Made by a program: the position numbers and the translations under genes | The notes under the pieces: model-generated | What the model saw: the letters and a program-made list of their open reading frames with translations, nothing else | Database searches by the model: none | What the model was told of the DNA's origin: nothing | In this document: piece after piece, positions 21,601-32,648 of the stretch | Layout of the letters: every line of letters starts with the position of its first letter | How positions within the stretch are numbered: the stretch's first letter is position 1 | Source: Penaeus vannamei | Lineage: Eukaryota; Arthropoda; Malacostraca; Decapoda; Penaeidae | Direction: 5' to 3' | NCBI RefSeq assembly: GCF_042767895.1 | Contig: NC_091565.1 | Location: 24,061,556-24,125,555 of the forward strand | DNA: 64,000 nucleotides

Positions 21601-24600
21601 GCTGGAATGAGAGTTTGTAAACAGCATTTAGTGCTGGAATGAGAGTTTGTAAACAGCATTTAGTGCTGGAATGAGAGTTTGTAAACAGCATTTAGTGCTG
21701 GAATGAGAGTTTGTAAACAGCATTTAGTGCTGGAATGAGAGTTTGTAAACAGCATTTAGTGCTGGAATGAGAGTTTGTAAACAGCATTTAGTGCTGGAAT
21801 GAGAGTTTGTAAACAGCATTTAGTGCTGGAATGAGAGTTTGTAAACAGCATTTAGTGCTGGAATGAGAGTTTGTAAACAGCATTTAATGCTGGAATGAGA
21901 GTTTGTAAATAGCATTTAGTGCTGGAATGAGAGTTTGTAAACAGCATTTAATGCTGGAATGAGAGTTTGTAAACAGCATTTAGTGCTGGAATGAGAGTTT
22001 GTAAACAGCATTTAATGCTGGAATGAGAGTTTGTAAACAGCATTTAGTGCTGGAATGAGAGTTTGTAAACAGCATTTAGTGCTGGAATGAGAGTTTGTAA
22101 ACAGCATTTAGTGCTGGAATGAGAGTTTGTAAACAGCATTTAGTGCTGGAATGAGAGTTTGTAAACAGCATTTAATGCTGGAATGAGAGTTTGTAAACAG
22201 CATTTAGTGCTGGAATGAGAGTTTGTAAACAGCATTTAGTGCTGGAATGAGAGTTTGTAAACAGCATTTAGTGCTGGAATGAGAGTTTGTAAACAGCATT
22301 TAATGCTGGAATGAGAGTTTGTAAATAGCATTTAATGCTGGAAAGAGAGTTTGTAAACAACATTTAGTGCTGGAATGAGAGTTTGTAAACAGCATTTAAT
22401 GCTGGAATGAGAGTTTGTAAACAGCATCTAATGCTGGAATGAAAGTTTGTAAACAGCATTTAATGCTGGAATGAGAGTTTGTAAACAGCATTTAATGCTG
22501 GAATGAGAGTTTGTAAACAGCATTTAATGCTGGAATGAGAGTTTGTAAACAGCATTTAATGCTGGAATGAGAGTTTGTAAACAGCATTTAATGCTGGAAT
22601 GAGAGTTTGTAAACAGCATTTAGTGCTGGAATGAGAGTTTGTAAACAGCATTTAATGCTGGAATGAGAGTTTGTAAACAGCATTTAGTGCTGGAATGAGA
22701 GTTTGTAAACAGCATTTAATGCTGGAATGAGAGTTTGTAAACAGCATTTAGTGCTGGAATGAGAGTTTGTAAACAGCATTTAGTGCTGGAATGAGTTTGT
22801 AAACAGCATTTAATGCTGGAATGAGTTTGTAAACAGCATTTAATGCTGAAATGAATTTGTAAACAGCATTTAGTGCTGGAATGAGAGTTTGTAAACAGCA
22901 TTTAGTGCTGGAATGAGAGTTTGTAAACAGCATTTAGTGCTGGAATGAGAGTTTGTAAACAGCATTTAATGCTGGAATGAGAGTTTGTAAACAGCATTTA
23001 ATGCTGGAATGAGAGTTTGTAAACAGCATTTAGTGCTGGAATGAGAGTTTGTAAACAGCATTTAGTGCTGGAATGAGAGTTTGTAAACAGCATTTAGTGC
23101 TGGAATGAGAGTTTGTAAACAGCATTTAGTGCTGGAATGAGAGTTTGTAAACAGCATTTAGTGCTGGAATGAGAGTTTGTAAACAGCATTTAGTGCTGGA
23201 ATGAGAGTTTGTAAACAGCATTTAATGCTGGAATGAGAGTTTGTAAACAGCATTTAGTGCTGGAATGAGAGTTTGTAAACAGCATTTAGTGGTGGAATGA
23301 GAGTTTGTAAACAGCATTTAGTGCTGGAATGAGAGTTTGTAAACAGCATTTAGTGCTGGAATGAGAGTTTGTAAACAGCATTTAGTGCTGGAATGAGAGT
23401 TTGTAAACAGCATTTAATGTTGGAATGAGAGTTTGTAAACAGCATTTAGTGCTGGAATGAGAGTTCATAAACAGCATTTAGTGGTGGAATGAAAGTTTGT
23501 AAACAGCATTTAATGCTGGAATAAGAGTTTGTAAACAGCATTTAGTGCTGGAATGAGAGTTTGTAAATAGCATTTAGTGCTGGAATGAGAGTTTGTAAAC
23601 AGCATTTAATGCTGGAATGAGAGTTTGTAAACAGCATTTAGTGCTGGAATGAGAGTTTGTAAACAGCATTTAGTGGTGGAATGAGTTTGTAAACAGCATT
23701 TAATGTTGGAATGAGAGTTTGTAAACAGCATTTAGTGCTGGAATGAGAGTTTGTAAACAGCATTTAATGTTGGAATGAGAGTTTGTAAACAGCATTTAGT
23801 GCTGGAATGAGAGTTCATAAACAGCATTTAGTGGTGGAATGAGAGTTTGTAAACAGCATTTAGTGCTGGAATGAGAGTTTGTAAACAGCATTTAATGCTG
23901 GAATAAGAGTTTGTAAACAGCATTTAGTGGTGGAATGAGAGTTTGTAAACAGCATTTAGTGCTGGAATGAGAGTTTGTAAACAGCATTTAATGCTGGAAT
24001 AAGAGTTTGTAAACAGCATTTAGTGGTGGAATGAGTTTGTAAACAGCATTTAGTGCTGGAATGAGAGTTTGTAAACAGCATTTAATGCTGGAATGAGAGT
24101 TTGTAAACAGCATTTAGTGCTGGAATGAGAGTTTGTAAATAGCATTTAGTGGTGGAATGAGTTTGTAAACAGCATTTAATGCTGGAATGAGAGTTTGTAA
24201 ACAGCATTTAGTGGTGGAATGAGTTTGTAAACAGCATTTAATGCTGGAATGAGAGTTTGTAAACAGCATTTAGTGGTGGAATGAGAGTTTGTAAACAGCA
24301 TTTAATGCTGGAATGAGAGTTTGTAAACAGCATTTAGTGGTGGAATGAGTTTGTAAACAGCATTTAATGCTGGAATGAGAGTTTGTAAACAGCATTTAGT
24401 GGTGGAATGAGTTTGTAAACAGAATTTAGTGCTGGAATGAGAGTTTGTAAATAGCATTTAGTGCTGGAATGAGTTTGTAAACAGCATTTAGTGCTGGAAT
24501 GAGAGTTTGTAAACAGCATTTAATGCTGGAATAAGAGTTTGTAAACAGCATTTAGTGGTGGAATGAGTTTGTAAACAGCATTTAGTGCTGGAATGGGAGT

Positions 24601-27600
24601 TTGTAAACAGCATTTAATGCTAGAATGAGAGTTTGTAAACAGAATTTAGTGCTGGAATGAGAGTTTGTAAATAGCATTTAGTGCTGGAATGAGAGTTTGT
24701 AAACAGCATTTAGTGCTGGAATGAGAGTTTGTAAACAGCATTTAGTGGTGGAATGAGTTTGTAAACAGCATTTAATGCTGGAATGAGAGTTTATAAACAG
24801 CATTTAGTGCTGGAATGAGAGTTTATAAACAGCATTTAGTGCTGGAATGAGAGTTTATAAACAGCATTTAATGTTGGAATGAGAGTTTGTAAACAGCATT
24901 TAGTGCTGGAATGAGAGTTTGTAAACAGCATTTAGTGCTGGAATGAGAGTTTGTAAACAGCATTTAATGCTGGAATGAGAGTTTGTAAACAGCATTTAGT
25001 GCTTGAATGAGAGTTTGTAAAAAGCATTTAATGCTGGAATGAGAGTTTGTAAACAGCATTTAGTGCTGGAATGAGAGTTTGTAAATAGCATTTAGTGCTG
25101 GAATGAGAGTTTGTAAACAGCATTTAATGCTGGAATGAGAGTGTAAACAGCATTTAGTGCTGGAATGAGAGTTTGTAAACAGCATTTAGTGGTGGAATGA
25201 GTTTGTAAACAGCATTTAATGCTGGAATGAGAGTTTATAAACAGCATTTAGTGCTGGAATGAGAGTTCGTAAACAGCATTTAATGTTGGAATGAGAGTTT
25301 GTAAACAGCATTTAGTGCTGGAATGAGAGTTTGTAAACAGCATTTAGTGCTGGAATGAGAGTTTGTAAACAGCATTTAATGCTGGAATGAGAGTGTAAAC
25401 AGCATTTAGTGCTGGAATGAGAGTTTGTAAACAGCATTTAGTGGTGGAATGAGTTTGTAAACAGCATTTAATGCTGGAATGAGAGTTTATAAACAGCATT
25501 TAGTGCTGGAATGAGAGTTTATAAACAGCATTTAGTGCTGGAATGAGAGTTTATAAACAGCATTTAATGTTGGAATGAGAGTTTGTAAACAGCATTTAGT
25601 GCTGGAATGAGAGTTTGTAAACAGCATTTAGTGCTGGAATGAGAGTTTGTAAACAGCATTTAATGCTGGAATGAGAGTTTGTAAACAGCATTTAGTGCTT
25701 GAATGAGAGTTTGTAAAAAGCATTTAATGCTGGAATGAGAGTTTGTAAACAGCATTTAGTGCTGGAATGAGAGTTTGTAAATAGCATTTAGTGCTGGAAT
25801 GAGAGTTTGTAAACAGCATTTAATGCTGGAATGAGAGTGTAAACAGCATTTAGTGCTGGAATGAGAGTTTGTAAACAGCATTTAGTGGTGGAATGAGTTT
25901 GTAAACAGCATTTAATGCTGGAATGAGAGTTTATAAACAGCATTTAGTGCTGGAATGAGAGTTTATAAACAGCATTTAGTGCTGGAATGAGAGTTTATAA
26001 ACAGCATTTAATGTTGGAATGAGAGTTTGTAAACAGCATTTAGTGCTGGAATGAGAGTTTGTAAACAGCATTTAGTGCTGGAATGAGAGTTTGTAAACAG
26101 CATTTAATGCTGGAATGAGAGTTTGTAAACAGCATTTAGTGCTTGAATGAGAGTTTGTAAAAAGCATTTAATGCTGGAATGAGAGTTTGTAAACAGCATT
26201 TAGTGCTGGAATGAGAGTTTGTAAACAGCATTTAGTGCTGGAATGAGAGTTTGTAAACAGCATTTAATGCTGGAATGAGAGTTTGTAAACAGCATTTAGT
26301 GCTTGAATGAGAGTTTGTAAAAAGCATTTAATGCTGGAATGAGAGTTTGTAAACAGCATTTAGTGCTGGAATGAGAGTTTGTAAACAGCATTTAGTGCTG
26401 GAATGAGAGTTTGTAAACAGCATTTAGTGCTGGAATGAGAGTTTGTAAACAGCATTTAGTGCTGGAATGAGAGTTTGTAAACAGCATTTAATGCTGGAAT
26501 GAGAGTTTGTAAACAGCATTTAGTGCTGGAATGAGAGTTTGTAAACAGCATTTAGTGGTGGAATGAGTTTGTAAACAGCATTTAGTGCTGGAATGAGAGT
26601 TTGTAAACAGCATTTAGTGGTGGAATGAGTTTGTAAACAGCATTTAGTGCTGGAATGAGAGTTTGTAAACAGCATTTAATGCTGGAATGAGAGTTTGTAA
26701 ACAGCATTTAGTGGTGGAATGAGTTTGTAAACAGCATTTAGTGCTGGAATGAGAGTTTGTAAACAGCATTTAATGCTGGAATGAGAGTTTGTAAACAGCA
26801 TTTAGTGCTTGAATGAGAGTTTGTAAAAAGCATTTAATGCTGGAATGAGAGTTTGTAAACAGCATTTAGTGCTGGAATGAGAGTTTGTAAACAGCATTTA
26901 GTGCTGGAATGAGAGTTTGTAAACAGCATTTAGTGCTGGAATGAGAGTTTGTAAACAGCATTTAGTGCTGGAATGAGAGTTTGTAAACAGCATTTAGTGC
27001 TGGAATGAGAGTTTGTAAACAGCATTTAGTGCTGGAATGAGAGTTTGTAAACAGCATTTAGTGCTGGAATGAGAGTTTGTAAACAGCATTTAGTGCTGGA
27101 ATGAGAGTTTGTAAACAGCATTTAGTGCTGGAATGAGAGTTTGTAAACAGCATTTAGTGCTGGAATGAGAGTTTGTAAACAGCATTTAGTGCTGGAATGA
27201 GAGTTTGTAAACAGCATTTAATGCTGGAATGAGAGTTTGTAAACAGCATTTAGTGCTTGAATGAGAGTTTGTAAAAAGCATTTAATGCTGGAATGAGAGT
27301 TTGTAAACAGCATTTAGTGCTGGAATGAGAGTTTGTAAACAGCATTTAGTGCTGGAATGAGAGTTTGTAAACAGCATTTAATGCTGGAATGAGAGTTTGT
27401 AAACAGCATTTAGTGCTTGAATGAGAGTTTGTAAAAAGCATTTAATGCTGGAATGAGAGTTTGTAAACAGCATTTAGTGCTGGAATGAGAGTTTGTAAAC
27501 AGCATTTAGTGCTGGAATGAGAGTTTGTAAACAGCATTTAGTGCTGGAATGAGAGTTTGTAAACAGCATTCAATGCTGGAATGAGAGTTTGTAAATAGCA

Positions 27601-30600
27601 TTTAGTGCTGGAATGAGAGTTTGTAAACAGCATTTAATGCTGGAATGAGAGTTTGTAAACAGCATTTAATGCTGGAATGAGAGTTTGTAAACAGCATTTA
27701 GTGCTGGAATGAGAGTTTGTAAACAGCATTTAGTGGTGGAATGAGAGTTTGTAAACAGCATTTAGTGCTGGAATGAGAGTTTGTAAACAGCATTTAATGC
27801 TGGAATGAGAGTTTGTAAACAGCATTTAGTGCTTGAATGAGAGTTTGTAAAAAGCATTTAATGCTGGAATGAGAGTTTGTAAACAGCATTTAGTGCTGGA
27901 ATGAGAGTTTGTAAACAGCATTTAGTGCTGGAATGAGAGTTTGTAAACAGCATTTAGTGCTGGAATGAGTGCTTGTAAACATCATTTAATGCTGGAATGA
28001 GAGTTTGTAAACAGCATTTAATGCTGGAATGAGAGTTTGTAAACAGCATTTAGTGCTGGAATGAGAGTTTGTAAACAGCATTTAATGCTGGAATGAGAGT
28101 TTGTAAACAGCATTTAATGCTGGAATGAGAGTTTGTAAACAGCATTTAGTGCTGGAATGAGAGTTTGTAAACAGCATTTAGTGCTGGAATGAGAGTTTGT
28201 AAACAGCATTTAGTGGTGGAATGAGAGTTTGTAAACAGCATTTAGTGCTGGAATGAGAGTTTGTAAACAGCATTTAATGCTGGAATGAGAGTTTGTAAAC
28301 AGCATTTAGTGCTTGAATGAGAGTTTGTAAAAAGCATTTAATGCTGGAATGAGAGTTTGTAAACAGCATTTAGTGCTGGAATGAGAGTTTGTAAACAGCA
28401 TTTAGTGCTGGAATGAGAGTTTGTAAACAGCATTTAGTGCTGGAATGAGTGCTTGTAAACATCATTTAATGCTGGAATGAGAGTTTGTAAACAGCATTTA
28501 ATGCTGGAATGAGAGTTTGTAAACAGCATTTAGTGCTGGAATGAGAGTTTGTAAACAGCATTTAATGCTGGAATGAGAGTTTGTAAACAGCATTTAATGC
28601 TGGAATGAGAGTTTGTAAACAGCATTTAGTGCTGGAATGAGAGTTTGTAAACAGCATTTAGTGCTGGAATGAGAGTTTGTAAATAGCATTTAGTGCTGGA
28701 ATGAGTTTGTAAACAGCATTTAGTGCTGGAATGATTGTAAACAGCATTTAATGCTGGAATGAGAGTTTGTAAACAGCATTTAGTGCTGGAATGAGAGTTT
28801 GTAAATAGCATTTAGTGCTGGAATGAGAGTTTGTAAATAGCATTTAGTGCTGGAATGAGAGTTTGTAAACAGCATTTAGTGCTGGAATGAGAGTTTGTAA
28901 ACAGCATTTAGTGCTGGAATGAGAGTTTGTAAATAGCATTTAATGCTGGAATGAGTTTGTAAACAGTATTTAGTGCTGGAATGAGTTTGTAAACAGCATT
29001 TAGTGCTGGAATGAGAGTTTGTAAATAGCATTTAGTGCTGGAATGAGTTTGTAAACAGCATTTAATGCTGGAATGAGAGTTTGTAAACAGCATTTAGTGC
29101 TGGAATGAGAGTTTGTAAACAGCATTTGATGCTGGAATGAGAGTTTGTAAACAGCATTTAATGCTGGAATGAGAGTTTGTAAATAGCATTTAATGCTGGA
29201 ATGAGAGTTTGTAAATAGCATTTAGTGCTGGAATGAGAGTTTGTAAACAGCATTTAATGCTGGAATGAGAGTTTGTAAACAGCATTTAATGCTGGAATGA
29301 GAGTTTGTAAACAGCATTTAATGCTGGAATGAGAGTTTGTAAACAGCATTTAGTGCTGGAATGAGAGTTTGTAAACAGCATTTAGTGCTGGAATGAGAGT
29401 TTGTAAATAGCATTTAGTGCTGGAATGAGAGTTTATAAACAGCATTTAGTGCTGGAATGAGAGTTTGTAAACAGCATTTAGTGCTGGAATGAGAGTTTGT
29501 AAACAGCATTTAGTGCTGGAATGAGAGTTTGTAAACAGCATTTAGTGCTGGAATGAGAGTTTGTAAACAGCATTTAATGCTGGAATGAGTTTGTAAACAG
29601 TATTTAGTGCTGGAATGAGTTTGTAAACAGCATTTAGTGCTGGAATGAGAGTTTGTAAACAGCATTTAGTGCTGGAATGAGAGTTTGTAAACAGCATTTA
29701 ATGCTGGAATGAGTTTGTAAACAGTATTTAGTGCTGGAATGAGTTTGTAAACAGCATTTAGTGCTGGAATGAGAGTTTGTAAATAGCATTTAGTGCTGGA
29801 ATGAGAGTTTGTAAACAGCATTTAATGCTGGAATGAGAGTTTGTAAACAGCATTTAGTGCTGGAATGAGAGTTTGTAAATAGCATTTAATGCTGGAATGA
29901 GAGTTTGTAAACAGCATTTAATGCTGGAATGAGAGTTTGTAAACAGCATTTAGTGCTGGAATGAGAGTTTGTAAATAGCATTTAATGCTGGAATGAGAGT
30001 TTGTAAACAGCATTTAGTGCTAGAATGAGAGTTTGTAAACAGCATTTAGTGCTGGAATGAGAGTTTGTAAATAGCATTTAATGCTGGAATGAGAGTTTGT
30101 AAACAGCATTTAATGCTGGAATGAGAGTTTGTAAACAGCATTTAGTGCTGGAATGAGAGTTTGTAAATAGCATTTAATGCTGGAATGAGAGTTTGTAAAC
30201 AGCATTTAATGCTGGAATGAGAGTTTGTAAACAGCATTTAGTGGTGGAATGAGTTTGTAAATAGCATTTAATGCTGGAATGAGAGTTTGTAAACAGCATT
30301 TAATGCTGGAATGAGAGTTTGTAAACAACATTTAATGCTGGAATGAGAGTTTGTAAACAGCATTTAGTGCTGGAATGAGAGTTTGTAAACAGCATTTAAT
30401 GCTGGAATGAGAGTTTATAAACAGCATTTAGTGCTGGAATGAGTTTGTAAACAGCATTTAGTGCTGGAATGAGAGTTTGTAAATAGCATTTAATGCTGGA
30501 ATGAATGTTTGTAAACAGCATTTAATGCTGGAATGAGTTTGTAAACTGCATTTAATGCTGGGATGAAAGTTTGTAAACAGCATTTAGTGCTGGAATGAGA

Positions 30601-31000
30601 GTTTGTAAACAGCATTTAGTGCTGGAATGAGAGTTTGTAAACAGCATTTAGTGCTAGAATGAGAGTTTGTAAATAGCATTTAGTGCTGGAATGAGAGTTT
30701 GTAAACAGCATTTAGTGCTGGAATGAGAGTTTGTAAATAGCATTTAGTGCTGGAATGAGAGTTTGTAAACAGCATTTAGTGCTAGAATGAGATTTTGTAA
30801 ATAGCATTTAGTGCTGGAATGAGAGTTTGTAAATAGCATTAAGTGCTGGAATGAGAGTTTGTAAATAGCATTTAGTGCTGGAATGAGAGTTTGTAAATAT
30901 CATTTAGTGCTGGAATGAGAGTTTATAAATAGCATTTAGTGCTGGAATGAGAGTTTATAAATAGCATTTAGTGCTGGAATGAGTTTGTAAATAGCATTTA
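15607..31000 (+). repeat. 32-bp satellite array, about 480 units
   Basis: Tandem unit of 32 bp containing GTTTGTAAACAGCATTTAGT followed by a GCTGGAATGAGA-type end. The array spans 15.4 kb and runs into a 500-N gap. Common variants are AACAG/AATAG, TTAGTGC/TTAATGC, GTGGTGG for GTGCTGG, and 30-bp units lacking AG. The 16.7-18.0 kb part is almost uniform; 22.3-30 kb is more mixed and shows higher-order patterns. Minus-strand frames of 60-70 codons are by-products of the period and not genes. Total length is uncertain because of the gap and possible assembly collapse. Confidence 0.97.
27671..28680 (+). repeat. Higher-order repeat: 480-bp (15 x 32) block duplicated inside the satellite
   Basis: 27721-28200 and 28201-28680 match over nearly their whole length, including rare variants such as GCTTGAATG followed by GTAAAAAGC, GTGGTGG, and a GTGCTTGTAAACATC unit. 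The GCTTGAATG variant recurs at 25001, 25697, 26141, 26301, 26807, 27255, 27415, 27831 and 28311. Confidence 0.8.
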
Positions 31001-31500
31001 NNNNNNNNNNNNNNNNNNNNNNNNNNNNNNNNNNNNNNNNNNNNNNNNNNNNNNNNNNNNNNNNNNNNNNNNNNNNNNNNNNNNNNNNNNNNNNNNNNNN
31101 NNNNNNNNNNNNNNNNNNNNNNNNNNNNNNNNNNNNNNNNNNNNNNNNNNNNNNNNNNNNNNNNNNNNNNNNNNNNNNNNNNNNNNNNNNNNNNNNNNNN
31201 NNNNNNNNNNNNNNNNNNNNNNNNNNNNNNNNNNNNNNNNNNNNNNNNNNNNNNNNNNNNNNNNNNNNNNNNNNNNNNNNNNNNNNNNNNNNNNNNNNNN
31301 NNNNNNNNNNNNNNNNNNNNNNNNNNNNNNNNNNNNNNNNNNNNNNNNNNNNNNNNNNNNNNNNNNNNNNNNNNNNNNNNNNNNNNNNNNNNNNNNNNNN
31401 NNNNNNNNNNNNNNNNNNNNNNNNNNNNNNNNNNNNNNNNNNNNNNNNNNNNNNNNNNNNNNNNNNNNNNNNNNNNNNNNNNNNNNNNNNNNNNNNNNNN
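31001..31500. other. Assembly gap, 500 N, at the satellite's right edge
   Basis: Exactly 500 N immediately after satellite units; non-repeat sequence follows. The true right boundary and length of the array are unknown. Confidence 0.99.
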
Positions 31501-32450
31501 TCATGGCAGGATAGAGTGCACACAAACTAGATGCATCAAGAAAGGCACAAAACCCGCTGTGCTGACGAGGGTAGGCCACCGCCGCTCTTCTGTTCATGGT
31601 ATATCTTGTTCATCCTAATTATACTACAATTGTCTCTGTATACAATGCTGACTGTGACACAGTTAGTATGCTGATTCAGTGGGAATGTTACGAGATCGAC
31701 CAGAATTGTGTAACGCTCTCGCCTGCAAGGAATATGTGGTGGAGGTTTTGTTTCCTCGGTGGGGGTTGGGGGCGGTAGCCTAACCTGGGGGGATCACAGG
31801 GGGTACAGCCCCCTGCAATGAAAAGTCGTGTGAATATCCATGGTTATTTTCATAGTGTATTATATTATCAGTATCATTTAACCCCGCATTTTCCCTGGAA
31901 CCTTTCATGCTCTCCCCTGATATCGGGGCCAGGTTTGCCACTAACAGGGGGGTTTCCGCGCAAAAAAAAACTACTTATTTGCATTGAATAGAGTGAGAGG
32001 AATCCAACGATACCCAAATCATCGATATCGGAGCGGCGGAGGTAATATAGAAAATTACCGTTTTCTTTTCTTGTAATTAAAATATGGGTGTCAACATTAA
32101 AGCCACTGCGGCTGATTTGGAGTACTGTGGACCTCTGTATAGTAATTTTTCTTACTTCCATGATATCAAGATCGCTTAAATTCATGACGTAATTAGGTAT
32201 GTAAAACTCACACACTCAAGAAGCTTGATGAAATTTCCATCGGTTCTCTTGACAAGTGCCTTAGCAGGCGATGTGCAAGAGACACACACAAATAATTTTT
32301 TCTCACCGGAAACCATCTCTTTGGACGTAAACAAATCGTTTAAGAAGACTTAGAGATAAGTGAGGAATTAAAAATCGATAAGCTGATCAATGTAGCCCAT
32401 AAAATCCTTTGACTATTTCTATTTGTCTCTTTTTCAAAGTCTAAAGTAGG
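31501..32450. other. Upstream flank of the ATP synthase g gene
   Basis: Low-copy sequence with short GC-rich patches (CTGGGGGGATCACAGGGGG near 31785). The only structured part recognised is the dispersed repeat at 31877-32058. Minus-strand open frames here are not supported. Confidence 0.5.
31877..32058 (+). repeat. Dispersed repeat, copy 2
   Basis: 31919-32058 matches 3697-3832. The left end (31877-31920, AACCCC.CATTTTCCCTG...TTTCATGC.CTCCCCTG) also resembles the reverse complement of 43619-43668, linking three sites in the window to one repeat family. Confidence 0.65.
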
Positions 32451-32538
32451 TGGAATTAACTATTTTCATAATAAATTTCGCTTTTATAGTCCCTGCAGGA
32501 AGGGATTTCTGGTCGAAAAGTATTATAGGAACCCCCGG

Positions 32539-32549
32539 GCGCAGGCGCA
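32539..32549 (+). promoter_or_regulatory. NRF-1-like site upstream of ATP synthase g
   Basis: GCGCAGGCGCA lies 60-70 bp before the start codon in a locally GC-rich patch. It matches the NRF-1 (Ewg in flies) palindrome YGCGCAYGCGCR except at the central Y and first base. NRF-1 is a known regulator of nuclear respiratory-chain genes. Occupancy is inferred only. Confidence 0.45.
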
Positions 32550-32608
32550 CCGTCCCGTCCACCGGCTGGTTGTTCTCATCTCTCGTCAACGGAAGACGCA
32601 CATCCAAA

Positions 32609-32648
32609 ATGAGCAAGCTCATTGCCAGAATCCCAGCCATGGCCAAAG
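32609..32648 (+). CDS. ATP5MG: ATP synthase g, coding exon 1
   Basis: 40 nt encode the N terminus ([13 protein letters not shown] plus one base). The ATG context is CCAAAATGA. Donor AAAG|GTAAGG at 32649 is strong. The preceding 5' UTR start was not determined. Confidence 0.9.

Noticed and set aside
19144..29221. Minus-strand 60-73 codon frames across the 32-bp satellite
   Set aside because: They are periodic by-products of the repeat (LFTNSH/LIPALN motifs), with start and stop created by unit variants.
15607..31000. CRISPR-like array
   Set aside because: The 32-bp units are contiguous with no unique spacers, and the context is eukaryotic.
31874..32215. Minus-strand 113-codon frame upstream of ATP synthase g
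   Set aside because: Mostly the dispersed repeat, whose other copy at 3697-3832 does not keep the frame.
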